A stretch of DNA of 64,000 bases from CAYNST01 sp964546435 (GCA_964546435.1 CAZJKJ010000002.1:1-64000); one strand, 5' to 3'. Shown: positions 32,710 through 42,292, counted from the stretch's first letter. The notes: generated from the sequence alone by a model not told the origin. Numbers and translations are program-made.

Positions 32710-32930
32710 TTATACACAGCCTCCCGAATTCCCTGTTAATAATCCGTTCAGCCTCGATTATGCGTGCTTCGTGAGAATTTTTACTTGAATTGCTCTGCAA
32801 GCACTTGTTTTAACTTGATATTTGGTATTGGTTGTTTTTTGCTCAAGTTGACTCCCGGTCAGTAACGACGCGGTGCTGACGGACTTTCCCAGAGTTTATC
32901 CACCAAGTTATCCACAGGTTCTGTGGACAA
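32710..32930. other. Cluster of DnaA boxes
   Basis: Matches to TTATNCACA: TTATACACA at 32710-32718 (exact), TTATCCACC at 32896-32904 (one mismatch), TTATCCACA at 32908-32916 (exact), and TGTGGACAA at 32922-32930 (reverse strand TTGTCCACA, one mismatch). The last two form a head-to-head inverted repeat, AAGTTATCCACAG / CTGTGGACAACTT. Possible DnaA-titration or origin-like site; function inferred. Confidence 0.55.
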
Positions 32931-33057
32931 CTTCTGGCGCTCCGCAAACCGGAATCCCGCTCGAATTTGCGGTCAAAATTCAAGACATTTTTTAGTTGAA
33001 TTGGTAATAAAAAACTTGCTTTCAAATTTCGCCGTCCGTGGCGAGATTTCGCGTTGA

Positions 33058-33957
33058 TTACAGACTGAGAACTTGCAGAAAAGCTGAATCGGCATGTTCT
33101 ACCGGTGAGGAGGTGCCGCAGGCAGAATCGTCTTCGGCAAACCGGGCGGGGGCGGAGCGATCAATGGTCAGATTGATAAAATCAAACAGGTTCTTGTCTG
33201 CCAGTTGCGACGGCGAAACCCGCTGGAGCGCAGAAAATATGGTTTCCACTCGTCCCGGATGTTGTTTCTCCCATCCGGTCAGCATTTCCTTGATCGCCTG
33301 ACGTTGCAGATTTTCCTGAGACCCGCAGAGATTGCACGGAATGATCGGAAAGGCTTGCTGCGCCGCGTAGGACTCGATGTCCTTTTCCCGGCAGTATGCG
33401 AGGGGACGAATAATGACATTGCGTTTGTCGTCGGCCAGCAGTTTCGGTGGCATGGCTTTGAGCCTGCCGCCGTAGAACAGATTGAGGAAGAGGGTTTCCA
33501 CAATATCGTCCTTGTGATGACCCAGGGCGATACGGGTTGCGCCGATTTCTTCGGCAAAGCCGTACAAAGTTCCGCGCCTTAACCGGGAGCACAGGCCACA
33601 GGTGGTTTTGCCCTCGGGGATGATCGACTTGACGATACTGAAAGTGTCCCGCTCGACTATATGGTATTCAACCCCCAGCATTTCCAGATATTCCGGCAAA
33701 ACATGTTCCGGGAACCCCGGCTGTTTCTGATCGAGATTGACCGCGACAACCTCAAACCGGATCGGCGCGATCCGCTGCAAACTCAGCAGCATGTCCAGCA
33801 TGGTGTAGGAGTCCTTGCCACCGGACAGGCACACCATCACCCGATCGCCTTCTTCGATCATGTTGTAATCCACGATGGCCTGACCAGTGAGGCGCCGTAA
33901 ACGTTTTTGCAACTTATTGAATTCGAGCCGGCTCTTGCGATCGTGCGTATCTACCAT
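33058..33957 (-). CDS. ttcA: tRNA 2-thiocytidine(32) synthetase TtcA
   Basis: Thiolates C32 of several tRNAs with ATP and a labile Fe-S cluster. The 299-residue protein has the PP-loop SGGKDSYTML near residue 50. The cluster cysteines lie in TTCGLCSRLRRG and later PCNLCGSQENLQR. GATRIALGHHKDDIVETLFLNLFYGG is a family hallmark. ATG 33957 is preceded by a G-rich ribosome site (AGGGGG). Confidence 0.95.
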   Translation of the reverse strand: MVDTHDRKSRLEFNKLQKRLRRLTGQAIVDYNMIEEGDRVMVCLSGGKDSYTMLDMLLSLQRIAPIRFEVVAVNLDQKQPGFPEHVLPEYLEMLGVEYHIVERDTFSIVKSIIPEGKTTCGLCSRLRRGTLYGFAEEIGATRIALGHHKDDIVETLFLNLFYGGRLKAMPPKLLADDKRNVIIRPLAYCREKDIESYAAQQAFPIIPCNLCGSQENLQRQAIKEMLTGWEKQHPGRVETIFSALQRVSPSQLADKNLFDFINLTIDRSAPARFAEDDSACGTSSPVEHADSAFLQVLSL

Positions 33958-34154
33958 ACATCCCCCTGCAACTGAGCGCGCATTGTACGGATTTCGGGCA
34001 ACTCAGGGAACTTCCAGTCGAAATAAAAACGGCCGCGGTCATGCGCATTGGGTAGTTTTGGGGGCTGGCGATAGGGCGTATCCTTACAGGAGGATTTTCT
34101 GCATCTGCTAAGAGCACGCCGGTCAGACACTCTGGATATTTCCGGGAAAATGCC

Positions 34155-34997
34155 ATGACAGGATCATCACGATCGTTAAAAGAGAAGTTTCTGGCGGTTA
34201 TTGAGCGTCTCTCCAGCGAACGGGATTCGCTTCTCGCCCAAAAGGCGAAGACGGCAGCCAGTCAGGATGGCACGGGCCTGCGGTGGGAGCTTTCCGCCGA
34301 CCATCCGGTCCTGGAATGGACCAACCTTGAACGAGACATTCTGTATCAGCTGGAGGGTCGACGCGGGGCGCTGGCAGCCCACCTGGCCGCGGATTCCCAA
34401 CCCGTCAGCACGCTCGTTCTCGGTTTCAACCCGGAAGACAGCACGCTGATGATCGATACCTTCTGGCCGAGCCTCCACGCCAATCTTGCCGCGGTCGGGC
34501 GCGACCTGCATCTGAAGATAGAAAGCGGCGCCTACACGCTGCATATGCAGGTCAGCATCCTGGATCTGGTCGAGGAGAACGGCACCCACGCCTTTACTGC
34601 CCGCGTCACCAACAAAACCCTCAATCACGACCGCCGTGTCAATCCACGAGTCAACTTTACCTCTGCCGATGCTCCCCAGGTGCAACTGCTCATTCCGTTG
34701 ACTGGCGTACTGCGCGGGACGGTGGCGAATCTGTCCAAGGGCGGGCTGGAAATGCGCTGTCTGTGTCCAAGCCGACCAAAGCTTGAATCGCCATTTGGCG
34801 AATGCACACTCTATTTGAGCGAAGCCCTGCAGATCCGCGTCGATATCAAGATCCGCAACCTGCAATGGCTGCGTCAACCGCACAATCACCTGCGCATTTC
34901 GATGATCTTCATTGGTTTGTCTGCGGACAAGACGGACCAGATCAGCGCCTTTATCAGCGCGCTCGCAGCGGACGAATCCTCAACCAAAGTCGCCTGA
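34155..34997 (+). CDS. YcgR-like PilZ-domain protein (c-di-GMP receptor)
   Basis: 280 residues. A YcgR-type N-terminal beta domain of about 180 residues is followed by a C-terminal PilZ domain. Both c-di-GMP-binding motifs are present: RRVNPR (RxxxR) at the domain junction and NLSKGG (D/NxSxxG) about 40 residues later. Such proteins tune flagellar rotation or other surface behaviour according to c-di-GMP. The N-terminus is predicted coiled. Single gene between ttcA and bioA; its target is not visible in context. Confidence 0.8.
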   Translation: MTGSSRSLKEKFLAVIERLSSERDSLLAQKAKTAASQDGTGLRWELSADHPVLEWTNLERDILYQLEGRRGALAAHLAADSQPVSTLVLGFNPEDSTLMIDTFWPSLHANLAAVGRDLHLKIESGAYTLHMQVSILDLVEENGTHAFTARVTNKTLNHDRRVNPRVNFTSADAPQVQLLIPLTGVLRGTVANLSKGGLEMRCLCPSRPKLESPFGECTLYLSEALQIRVDIKIRNLQWLRQPHNHLRISMIFIGLSADKTDQISAFISALAADESSTKVA

Positions 34998-35056
34998 TCC
35001 CGCTTGAACTGCCTGATCAAAAGGGGTTCGCACCTGCCCACGCAGCGTGCCTCCGC

Positions 35057-35062
35057 TATAAT
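35057..35062 (+). promoter_or_regulatory. Candidate -10 box for bioA
   Basis: A perfect TATAAT lies 45 bases upstream of the bioA ATG at 35107. The corresponding -35 region (CTGCCC) is poor, so promoter strength is doubtful. Confidence 0.35.
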
Positions 35063-35106
35063 GTGCCCCCGTTCCACAACCTCACCTTTGCCGAATCGAG
35101 ACCCGT

Positions 35107-36420
35107 ATGAATTCCCCTGGCACTCCCCCTCTGTCTGGCGAGCAGATTCTCGCGCTGGACCGCCGCTATGTATGGCACCCCTACAGCTCTCTGGATCCCG
35201 GCCAACCGCTGCACCCGGTGGCCGCCGCGACCGGTGCCTATATCGAACTATGCGACGGACGGCGGCTGCTCGACGGCATGGCCTCCTGGTGGTCGATGAT
35301 CCACGGCTATAATCACCCGCGCCTCAACGAGGCCCTGATCCGGCAATCGCAGTGCATGTCCCATGTCATGTTTGGCGGCTTGACCCACGAACCGGCGGTC
35401 CGCCTCGCGCAGACGCTCGTCGAACTCGCTCCGGCCGGTCTGGAACGGGTTTTCTTTGCGGACTCAGGCTCGGTCAGCATTGAAGTGGCCATAAAAATGG
35501 CGGTTCAGTACTGGCTGTCGCAAAGACGACCGGACAAGACGCGCCTGCTGGCACTGCGCGGGGGCTATCATGGCGATACCCTCGGCGCCATGTCGGTCTG
35601 CGATCCCGTCACCGGTATGCATCACCTGTTCAGCGGACTCTTGCCACAGCAAATTTTTGCAGATGCCCCGCCCTGCCGCTTTGGCACCCCTTGCACCACT
35701 GCGGACATTGCGCCGCTGCGGCAGTTGCTCGAACAGCACCACGGCGTCCTGGCGGCTGTGATTCTCGAGCCCATTGTCCAGGGAACGGGCGGCATGCGCT
35801 TTTACTCGGCGGATTACCTGCGGGAAGTCCGGCGCCTGTGCGACGAGTTCGACGTACTGCTGATCGCAGATGAGATTGCAACAGGTTTCGGACGCACCGG
35901 CCGGATGTTCGCGTGTGAACACGCCGGCATCAGTCCCGACATTCTGTGCGTCGGCAAGGCACTGACCGGCGGCTATCTGACACTGGCAGCCACGCTGTGC
36001 AGTGACCGGATCGCCCGGGGAATTTGTGACGGGGAAGCTGGCGTATTCATGCACGGACCGACGTTCATGGCCAATCCGCTGGCTTGCGCCGTTGCGCTGG
36101 AGAGCATCACCTTGCTGAAGGAGCTGGACTGGCCGTCGAAGGTGGCTACGCTTTCGACGGCTTTAAGCGAGGGGCTGGCCCCCATCGCCGAAGTTGCCGG
36201 TGTCAAAGAGGTTCGCGTGCTCGGCGCGATCGGAGTCATTGAGCTGGACGAAGTTGTTGAAATGAAACGAATGGTGCCCCTGCTGGTGGACGAGGGTCTG
36301 TGGCTGCGCCCCTTCGGTAAATTGCTATACACCATGCCGCCGTACATCCTGGATGCCACCGAAGCAGAAAATCTCACTTGCGCGATGGAACGAGCCGTGC
36401 GCGCTTATCTGCGCAAATGA
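35107..36420 (+). CDS. bioA: Adenosylmethionine-8-amino-7-oxononanoate aminotransferase BioA
   Basis: PLP enzyme of biotin synthesis that converts KAPA to DAPA using SAM as amino donor. 437 residues with RYVWHPYSSLD and DGMASWWSMIHGYNHP at the N-terminus, both characteristic of BioA. FFADSGSVSIEVAIKMA follows, then DEIATGFGRTGRMFACEHAGISPDILCVGKALTGG, in which the lysine carries PLP. No other biotin gene lies nearby. Converges on the chemoreceptor-like gene with a 2-base gap. Confidence 0.95.
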   Translation: MNSPGTPPLSGEQILALDRRYVWHPYSSLDPGQPLHPVAAATGAYIELCDGRRLLDGMASWWSMIHGYNHPRLNEALIRQSQCMSHVMFGGLTHEPAVRLAQTLVELAPAGLERVFFADSGSVSIEVAIKMAVQYWLSQRRPDKTRLLALRGGYHGDTLGAMSVCDPVTGMHHLFSGLLPQQIFADAPPCRFGTPCTTADIAPLRQLLEQHHGVLAAVILEPIVQGTGGMRFYSADYLREVRRLCDEFDVLLIADEIATGFGRTGRMFACEHAGISPDILCVGKALTGGYLTLAATLCSDRIARGICDGEAGVFMHGPTFMANPLACAVALESITLLKELDWPSKVATLSTALSEGLAPIAEVAGVKEVRVLGAIGVIELDEVVEMKRMVPLLVDEGLWLRPFGKLLYTMPPYILDATEAENLTCAMERAVRAYLRK

Positions 36421-36422
36421 CT

Positions 36423-37547
36423 TCACAAGGCTGCCCTGCGCGGGTTGCCCGGTGCCCGATTGAGTTCTTCACTGGCTTTGCGAAGCGCCAGTTCCGGATC
36501 CTGTCCCGGCGAAATAACCGGCGTTTTCCCGACCAGATCAGTCAGGTGGCCGATGACACTGGCCAGCTCTTCGGTAAGTTTCAGATAGTGATCCACATCA
36601 GGGAGTGACGCCGCTGCCTTTTCGACTTCCCGCAGAATCCTGTCACTGATCTCGGCGCCTTCGGCGAGATCATCCAGCACGCCCTGCCGGCCCGTTTTGA
36701 GCCCGCTGAGGATTGTGTCCAGACGGTTTCTCGTAACGACAGTTACGTCGAGATCCAGAGATGCGATATCGCCGACTACCTGTTCCACATTCGTGACCGT
36801 TTCTTTCGCCTTTTGCGCCCGCAAGCGGATTTCATCGTTCAGGTCATTGGAGCTTCTGGAAAGCTTGCGAACTTCGTCGGCAACGACTGCAAACCCCCGA
36901 CCGGCTTCTCCCGCCCTCGCAGCCTCAATAGCCGCATTCAGTGCCAGCAGATTGGTCTGGTCGGCAATGCCGCGGATATCATTGATCAATACGAACATAC
37001 CGTCCAGGTGCTTGACCATGTCCTGAATATTACTTACTGCTTTCACACTTTTCTTGCTCACATCACTGAGCAACCGGGAGTAGCTGTCGAGAGCTTCGAA
37101 AACTTCATTGGCGAATCCAATCATGGAGACTTCCGCCGGATCGCTTTCTTTGCCCACCGAGGCGATGCGCTCGATAAGATTGACCATCAGCTCGCGTTCT
37201 TCACGGGAGAGCCCCGCAAGTTCAGTAAAAAAGGTATGTATGCGCCGAAGATCATCGCTGCTGCGACTGCTGATAGTTTTCGCGAGCTGCCCCGCCTCAA
37301 CACACAACGGCTGCGATTTGCCTGCCCACTGCCGGTTGTACTGGCGGAGCGCTTCGGCAAGCGACAACTCGGCGGGTACCGGATCGGCGCTGTCCACCGA
37401 GGTCTGGAAGAGCATGACCGCAAGCGCGGTAGTGCCCGCCATCAGGAAGACCGCCAGGTGAATACTGGCGAACCAGTAAATCATCAAGCCTGCCAGACAC
37501 ATGGCCAGGCCGATAATCCAGTACCGGGACGTCGAATTTGTAAACAT
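36423..37547 (-). CDS. Methyl-accepting chemotaxis-like protein without periplasmic sensor domain
   Basis: 374 residues from ATG 37547. Two adjacent membrane helices occupy about residues 9-45 with almost no periplasmic loop. A cytoplasmic coiled coil follows, containing the conserved signalling hairpin DQTNLLALNAAIEAARAGEAGRGFAVVADEVRKLS near residue 195. No HAMP or recognised ligand domain is evident, so the input may be cytoplasmic or membrane-borne. The C-terminus is helical and lacks a CheR-tethering pentapeptide. The frame is open to 37703 without homology. Confidence 0.8.
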   Translation of the reverse strand: MFTNSTSRYWIIGLAMCLAGLMIYWFASIHLAVFLMAGTTALAVMLFQTSVDSADPVPAELSLAEALRQYNRQWAGKSQPLCVEAGQLAKTISSRSSDDLRRIHTFFTELAGLSREERELMVNLIERIASVGKESDPAEVSMIGFANEVFEALDSYSRLLSDVSKKSVKAVSNIQDMVKHLDGMFVLINDIRGIADQTNLLALNAAIEAARAGEAGRGFAVVADEVRKLSRSSNDLNDEIRLRAQKAKETVTNVEQVVGDIASLDLDVTVVTRNRLDTILSGLKTGRQGVLDDLAEGAEISDRILREVEKAAASLPDVDHYLKLTEELASVIGHLTDLVGKTPVISPGQDPELALRKASEELNRAPGNPRRAAL

Positions 37548-37762
37548 GAATCCCTGTGCCTCAGATGCCGGTTGATATCGCACTCGCACTGCAGCAATGA
37601 ATCCGCGAACCACTGCCGGGCAATCCGGCTCAGTACCCGATGCGGAGCCGGCGCTCACGCTAATCCGGGATCTCAATACATCCGGTGAACCGTGCAATGC
37701 CATTTAAAGCCTAGCAGATCACAACGAAACCACCCGTTCGCGTATCGTCCTTGACCCCGCGT

Positions 37763-38770
37763 CTAAACGATACGTCTCAACCCCACCGCCTCGCGCACCC
37801 TGGCCAGCATTTCCCGGCTCACCCGACGCGCCTTTTCCGCTCCTTCCTGCAGTATCATCTCGATTTGCGCGGGTTGACTCATCAAGGTTTCATACCGCTC
37901 CCGGGCCTGCATCAGTTCGTCATTTATCAGCCCGCAAAGCTCTTTCTTGGCCTGCCCCCAACCGATGCCAGCGGCAAACTGTGTGCGCATCTGGCCGGTC
38001 TGCTCATCGCTGGCAAATGCCTGCCATATCTGGAAAACCGCCGACGTATCCGGATCCTTGGGTTCGCCCGGTTCGAGCAAGTTTGTTTTGATCTTGTTGA
38101 TATGTTTTTGCAGCGGCTTTTCCGGCAGAAATAACGGAATGGTGTTGTTGTAGCTCTTGCTCATCTTGCGCCCGTCGAGACCCGGCAAAACATCACCGTG
38201 CGCAGGCACTACCGCCTCCGGCAGCTCAAAGGTCGCACCATAGAGATGGTTGAAGCGCTGGGCGATATCGCGCGCAATTTCCAGGTGCTGGATCTGATCT
38301 TTGCCCACGGGAACCCGGGCCGCATTGAACATCAGAATGTCCGCAGCCATGAGCACGGGATAACTGAACAGTCCCATGGTGACCGCATGATCCGGGTCCT
38401 GCCCTTCGCGGGCATTTTCGTCGACGGCGGCTTTGTAGGCGTGCGCCCGGTTCATAAGACCCTTGGCTGCCACACAGGTCAATATCCAGCAAAGTTCGGA
38501 CACTTCCGGAATGTCCGACTGGCGATAAAAGACTGCTTTGTGGTGATCCAGCCCGAGGGCCAGCCAGGTGGCGGCAATCTCTTTGGTGGACTGCTGCACT
38601 CTTGCGGGATCCTGACATTTGATCAGCGCGTGCAGATCGGCGAGGAAGAAAAATGATTCGGCATCGTCGGCGCGACTGGCCTGGATCGCCGGCTTGATCG
38701 CCCCGATATAATTGCCCAGGTGCGGTGTACCGGACGTAGTGATGCCTGTGAGAATGCGCTTTTTGCTCAT
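37763..38770 (-). CDS. trpS: Tryptophanyl-tRNA synthetase
   Basis: Charges tRNA-Trp in the cytoplasm. 335 residues from ATG 38770. The class I signature is TPHLGNYIGAIKP near the N-terminus and the KMSKS-type loop is GRKMSKSYNNTIPLF near residue 190. The ALGLDHHKAVFYRQSD segment is family-typical. The frame reaches 38842, but the added 24 residues are unlikely. Confidence 0.95.
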   Translation of the reverse strand: MSKKRILTGITTSGTPHLGNYIGAIKPAIQASRADDAESFFFLADLHALIKCQDPARVQQSTKEIAATWLALGLDHHKAVFYRQSDIPEVSELCWILTCVAAKGLMNRAHAYKAAVDENAREGQDPDHAVTMGLFSYPVLMAADILMFNAARVPVGKDQIQHLEIARDIAQRFNHLYGATFELPEAVVPAHGDVLPGLDGRKMSKSYNNTIPLFLPEKPLQKHINKIKTNLLEPGEPKDPDTSAVFQIWQAFASDEQTGQMRTQFAAGIGWGQAKKELCGLINDELMQARERYETLMSQPAQIEMILQEGAEKARRVSREMLARVREAVGLRRIV

Positions 38771-38916
38771 AACGGAATATCCGGGTGATGTGAATCGATC
38801 GCGGAAAAGCCGCGATGATACAGCGTCACTCCCGTTATTCAAGCATCGGGGAAACCGGCCACCGTACAGTTCAGGACTGAGTGGTCATTTGTGCGGCCGG
38901 TCTCGCAGGAACGGCG

Positions 38917-39960
38917 TCAGGCGGACTGCAAACCTGTCAGCGAGCGGGCGTCCTTCAGGATCCTCGCATCCAGCCCGGCCTGACAGAGCAGATACACCGC
39001 GGTGTCCGCTCTCGGACCGGCTTCATCAGACACCAGGTAGACCGAGTTGGCGCTGAGCTCCTTTATCGACTTGCGCAGCCGGGACAAAGGTACGTTCACA
39101 CTGCCGGGCACGTGTTCGACGCGATACTCCAGCGGCAGGCGCACATCCAGAATCTTGTGGGGTTTGGTCAGGCTCTGCAGCTGCGACGCGTCGAGGTAAC
39201 TGAGGACCGGATTCTTGAGCAGCACTTCGAAATCCGTGGCGCTCAGACGTTTGAGCAAACCTCGGCTGGTCATAGTGACAGACGCGTTTCGCGGCGCGTC
39301 ACTGATCAGCGCTTCCTCGCCAAAATACTGCCCCGGTCTCAACTCCAGGTTTACATGCCCCGACACGCTGGAAACCACTGCTGTACCGCCTGCAAGGACA
39401 TAAAAATAATCTCCGCGTGCACCTTCCCTGATGACCCGCTCACCTTTCTCCACCGGAACGGATTCGAACGCTTTGAACAGCTCCTGCAACTGCGAGGACG
39501 GAATTCGGTAAAACAGAGGCGACTGCAGCATGCTGGTCATCCAGTCCACCTCATTTTCCGTCTCCGGTCCAGCCACTTCGGTTTGCGCTTCTGCAAGTGA
39601 TTGATCCAGAAACTTCATGTCGATCTTCAGATAACGGACGGATGACTTGGCGATGGCAGACACCGCAGTCGGCGATTCCTGATTAAGCGCGCTGCGAGCT
39701 CGCTCGCTGCCTGCTAGAACTTTTTCAGCCCCAAATTCATTGTTGATAAGGTCGACTTCACCCTCTATCAAAAAAACATATTCCGCGATCACCTTGCCGC
39801 GCTTGAACATCAAGGTGCCCTTTTTTGCCACTACCACCTGCGCCTTTTCGGCAACTTGTGACAATAATTGTCCTTCCAGCGCATTAACCGGTGAAAACTG
39901 CCGCAGTACTTCTTCGATGACCATATTAAAACTCTCCGCTACGAGTACAGTTTTGACCAT
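38917..39960 (-). CDS. Tandem cyclic-nucleotide-binding domains with a C-terminal rhodanese-like domain
   Basis: 347 residues from ATG 39960, which has AGGA upstream; the frame is open to a TTG at 40011 overlapping the apeB stop. Two cNMP-type beta-barrel domains are visible: the first around KKGTLMFKRGKVIAEYVFLIEGEVDLI, the second complete (GERVIREGARGDYFYVLAGGTAVV, LRPGQYFGEEALISDAPRNASV). The last 90 residues are a rhodanese fold (ILDVRLPLEYRVEHVPGSVNVPL), but the active loop reads VSDEAGPRAD without the catalytic cysteine. No DNA-binding domain. Likely a signal-sensing protein of unknown output, co-transcribed with apeB. Confidence 0.75.
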   Translation of the reverse strand: MVKTVLVAESFNMVIEEVLRQFSPVNALEGQLLSQVAEKAQVVVAKKGTLMFKRGKVIAEYVFLIEGEVDLINNEFGAEKVLAGSERARSALNQESPTAVSAIAKSSVRYLKIDMKFLDQSLAEAQTEVAGPETENEVDWMTSMLQSPLFYRIPSSQLQELFKAFESVPVEKGERVIREGARGDYFYVLAGGTAVVSSVSGHVNLELRPGQYFGEEALISDAPRNASVTMTSRGLLKRLSATDFEVLLKNPVLSYLDASQLQSLTKPHKILDVRLPLEYRVEHVPGSVNVPLSRLRKSIKELSANSVYLVSDEAGPRADTAVYLLCQAGLDARILKDARSLTGLQSA

Positions 39961-40007
39961 TTTCGACAGTCCTGCTCGCGGCGAAGAGAGTTTTTTCGTG
40001 AGGGCAG

Positions 40008-41285
40008 TCAAGTTTTGAAGAAAGCGCGCAGCAACGCATCCAGATACTCAATATCTCTGGCGCCGGCCATCTCCCGGATAGAGTGCATGGCAAACATTGC
40101 CAGCCCGAGATCAGCCGTGGCGATTCCCAGCTTGGAGGCCGACATGGGCCCGATGGTGCTGCCACATCGCATGTCCGCCCGGGTGACAAAACTTTGCAGC
40201 GGAATTTGCGCGTCGGCGGCCAGCAGGTGCATCAGGCCGGCCGTGGTGCTGGAGGTCGCATAGCTCTGGTTGGCATCGGTTTTTATCACGGGCCCTTCGT
40301 TCAGTCTGGGCCCGTGGGACTGATCGTGCTTTTGCGGGTAATTGGGATGAATGCCATGAGCACCATCGACCGATAACAATGTTGACCGCGCAACGGCTCT
40401 CTGTCTGTTTTCGACAGACCCGGTGAGCCGCTCAAACAGATTGGGGAGCATATTGCTGTTCGCACCAATATCAGAGTTGCTTCCCACTTCTTCATGATCG
40501 AACAGCGCCAGCGCCCGGGTACTTGCGCAGTGCACATCGGCCGTGGCAAGAAATGCCTGCAAGCCACCATGACAGCTCAGGAGGTTATCGAGTCGGGCAC
40601 TGCTGATAAATTCATCGCACAAACCTGACTGACAGGCAGGTTGAATATCGTAAAAGCTCAGATCGTATTCCAGGATGTCTGTTGCCGGAACCACCACATG
40701 CGCCCTGGCGAGTTGATCACTGACAAGCTGGCGAATGGAAAACGGTGTCTCCTGGGTAAACACCGGCCTGATGTGTTCTTCCGCGTTAACCGCCCGCCCT
40801 TCATTAACGGCGCGATCCAGATGAATTGCCAGGCTCGGGATCACCGCCAGGGCTTTTCTGAAATCGACCAGATAATTCTTCAGCTCGGTGCCCTGTCTGA
40901 CCGTCACTCTTCCCGCGAGAGAGAGATTTCGGTCAAACCAGGGATGCAAAAGTACACCGCCATACATTTCGACACCGAGCTGAGCGTAACCGAGACTGTT
41001 CCTTTCCGGTCGCGGCTTGACCTTCAGGGTCGGACTGTCGGTATGGGCGCCGACAATGCGCATCCCGGCCTCTTCCACCGGTTTGCTCCCCATAATGAAT
41101 GCGACCACGGACGCGTCACGCCGAGTAAAAAAATACCGGCCGCCGGTCTGAAGTGTCCAGACGTCCGCTTCATCCAGATGAATAAATCCGGCCTCCTGCA
41201 ATCGGTTGATTGCCACAGCGACGGCGTGGTATGGCGTTGGTGATTCGTTCAAAAACTGAATTAGGTCAGTAACATTGCCTGACAT
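40008..41285 (-). CDS. apeB: M18-family aminopeptidase ApeB
   Basis: Cytosolic zinc aminopeptidase (aspartyl aminopeptidase family). 425 residues, with metal- and catalysis-bearing motifs VGAHTDSPTLKVKP, DHEEVGSNSDIGANSNMLP and the C-terminal GPMSASKLGIATADLGLAMFAMHSIREMAG. The N-terminus LIQFLNESPTPYHAV is diagnostic. Followed by the cNMP-rhodanese gene. Confidence 0.93.
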   Translation of the reverse strand: MSGNVTDLIQFLNESPTPYHAVAVAINRLQEAGFIHLDEADVWTLQTGGRYFFTRRDASVVAFIMGSKPVEEAGMRIVGAHTDSPTLKVKPRPERNSLGYAQLGVEMYGGVLLHPWFDRNLSLAGRVTVRQGTELKNYLVDFRKALAVIPSLAIHLDRAVNEGRAVNAEEHIRPVFTQETPFSIRQLVSDQLARAHVVVPATDILEYDLSFYDIQPACQSGLCDEFISSARLDNLLSCHGGLQAFLATADVHCASTRALALFDHEEVGSNSDIGANSNMLPNLFERLTGSVENRQRAVARSTLLSVDGAHGIHPNYPQKHDQSHGPRLNEGPVIKTDANQSYATSSTTAGLMHLLAADAQIPLQSFVTRADMRCGSTIGPMSASKLGIATADLGLAMFAMHSIREMAGARDIEYLDALLRAFFKT

Positions 41286-41378
41286 TTAAAAGTTACTCCT
41301 TAAGGAATCTCTGAGCAGCAATCGCGGCACACAACTGATTGCACACGGGCGCATGAGCGTTCGCCAGCAGAGGTTAAT

Positions 41379-42119
41379 CTATGCTCGCCGCACACGAACC
41401 CGTTTATTCCACGCAACGGAATTGCGCAGGTAAGCTAACTGGGCGTCCTCGGCATTAACCACCACACCCGCCGCAAGATTTTCCTTTGCGATGAGCGCGA
41501 CGCCGACAGCACTCGGCGTTGCGTCCGCTTCCACAACCAGTTCCAGCCCCGGGAAATTTCCCCGCTGCGATACATCCAGAAGCATTGCGCCTGAGCCCGC
41601 TATTGTCACTTTGCCCGGTTCGCAATTGTTTAAACAGGTACTGATTTCCCGATTCGCGTCCACGATTGAATCCAGCCTTGGTGCAATCACCGTATGAACC
41701 CGGGTCAGCGTTTCGGAGCGACTGACACTATGCATCGACCAGTACAATTCGTTCATGCGCGCATCAATGACGCAAATGAATCGCTCGTCGATACCTGACC
41801 GCGGCGGACACCGGGCTACCGCCATGGCTGCGAGACTGGAAATTCCCGCCATCGGCAACCCTGCCCCGAATGCCAGCCCCTGAGCAATCCCCAAGCCGAT
41901 TCGAAGTCCCGTGAAGGATCCCGGCCCGCTGCCGTAAGCGATGACGTCGACGCTCGATAATCCGATACCACCCTGCTTCAAAAGCTCATCGATCATCGGC
42001 AATAAAGCCTGTGCATGCGCGCGCGGTTCGTCGCTGTGCAAACTCGAACAGATACCGTCACGCAACACTGTGGCGGAACACACTTCAGTGGAAGCATCAA
42101 TTGCAAGGATAGTGGCCAT
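41379..42119 (-). CDS. tsaB: tRNA threonylcarbamoyladenosine biosynthesis protein TsaB
   Basis: Partner of TsaD/TsaE in making t6A37 of ANN-decoding tRNAs. 246 residues of the ASKHA fold: ILAIDASTEVCSATVLRDG at the N-terminus and YGSGPGSFTGLRIGLGIAQGLAFG near residue 62, both hallmark TsaB motifs. In Pseudomonas tsaB directly follows adk; here a histone-like gene and a repeat array lie between them. Confidence 0.94.
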   Translation of the reverse strand: MATILAIDASTEVCSATVLRDGICSSLHSDEPRAHAQALLPMIDELLKQGGIGLSSVDVIAYGSGPGSFTGLRIGLGIAQGLAFGAGLPMAGISSLAAMAVARCPPRSGIDERFICVIDARMNELYWSMHSVSRSETLTRVHTVIAPRLDSIVDANREISTCLNNCEPGKVTIAGSGAMLLDVSQRGNFPGLELVVEADATPSAVGVALIAKENLAAGVVVNAEDAQLAYLRNSVAWNKRVRVRRA

Positions 42120-42292
42120 CGGAACACCTGGAGTGGAAAGCGGTGTATTTTATGGCATGAGATGCGGAAGATCATCCATGCTTTTTAAATGGATATCGAC
42201 CTGCCTTCGAAAAGCGAGGTTCGCAATAGCGAATAGAAATGAGAAGCGCCACCCGAAAGACGACGCTCCTGACAGACCTTAGCGTGACGCTA

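Larger units (their letters stand above)
32512..33057. other. AT-rich 546-base gap between convergent slyD and ttcA
   Basis: No gene is supported here. It holds a perfect hairpin at 32659-32681, a DnaA box at 32710-32718, a tight DnaA-box cluster at 32896-32930, and AT-rich stretches at about 32590-32660 and 32985-33035. The gap is unusually long for two convergent genes, which need no promoters here. Confidence 0.7.

Noticed and set aside
32708..32718. TCTTATACACA resembling a Tn5-type transposon end
   Set aside because: Only a partial match, with no second end, target duplication or transposase; better explained as a DnaA box.
32512..33057. Main chromosomal origin oriC
   Set aside because: DnaA boxes are present, but dnaA, dnaN, gyrB, mnmG and rpmH are absent nearby and gene orientation on the right side runs mostly towards the site. 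Kept as a DnaA-binding cluster only.
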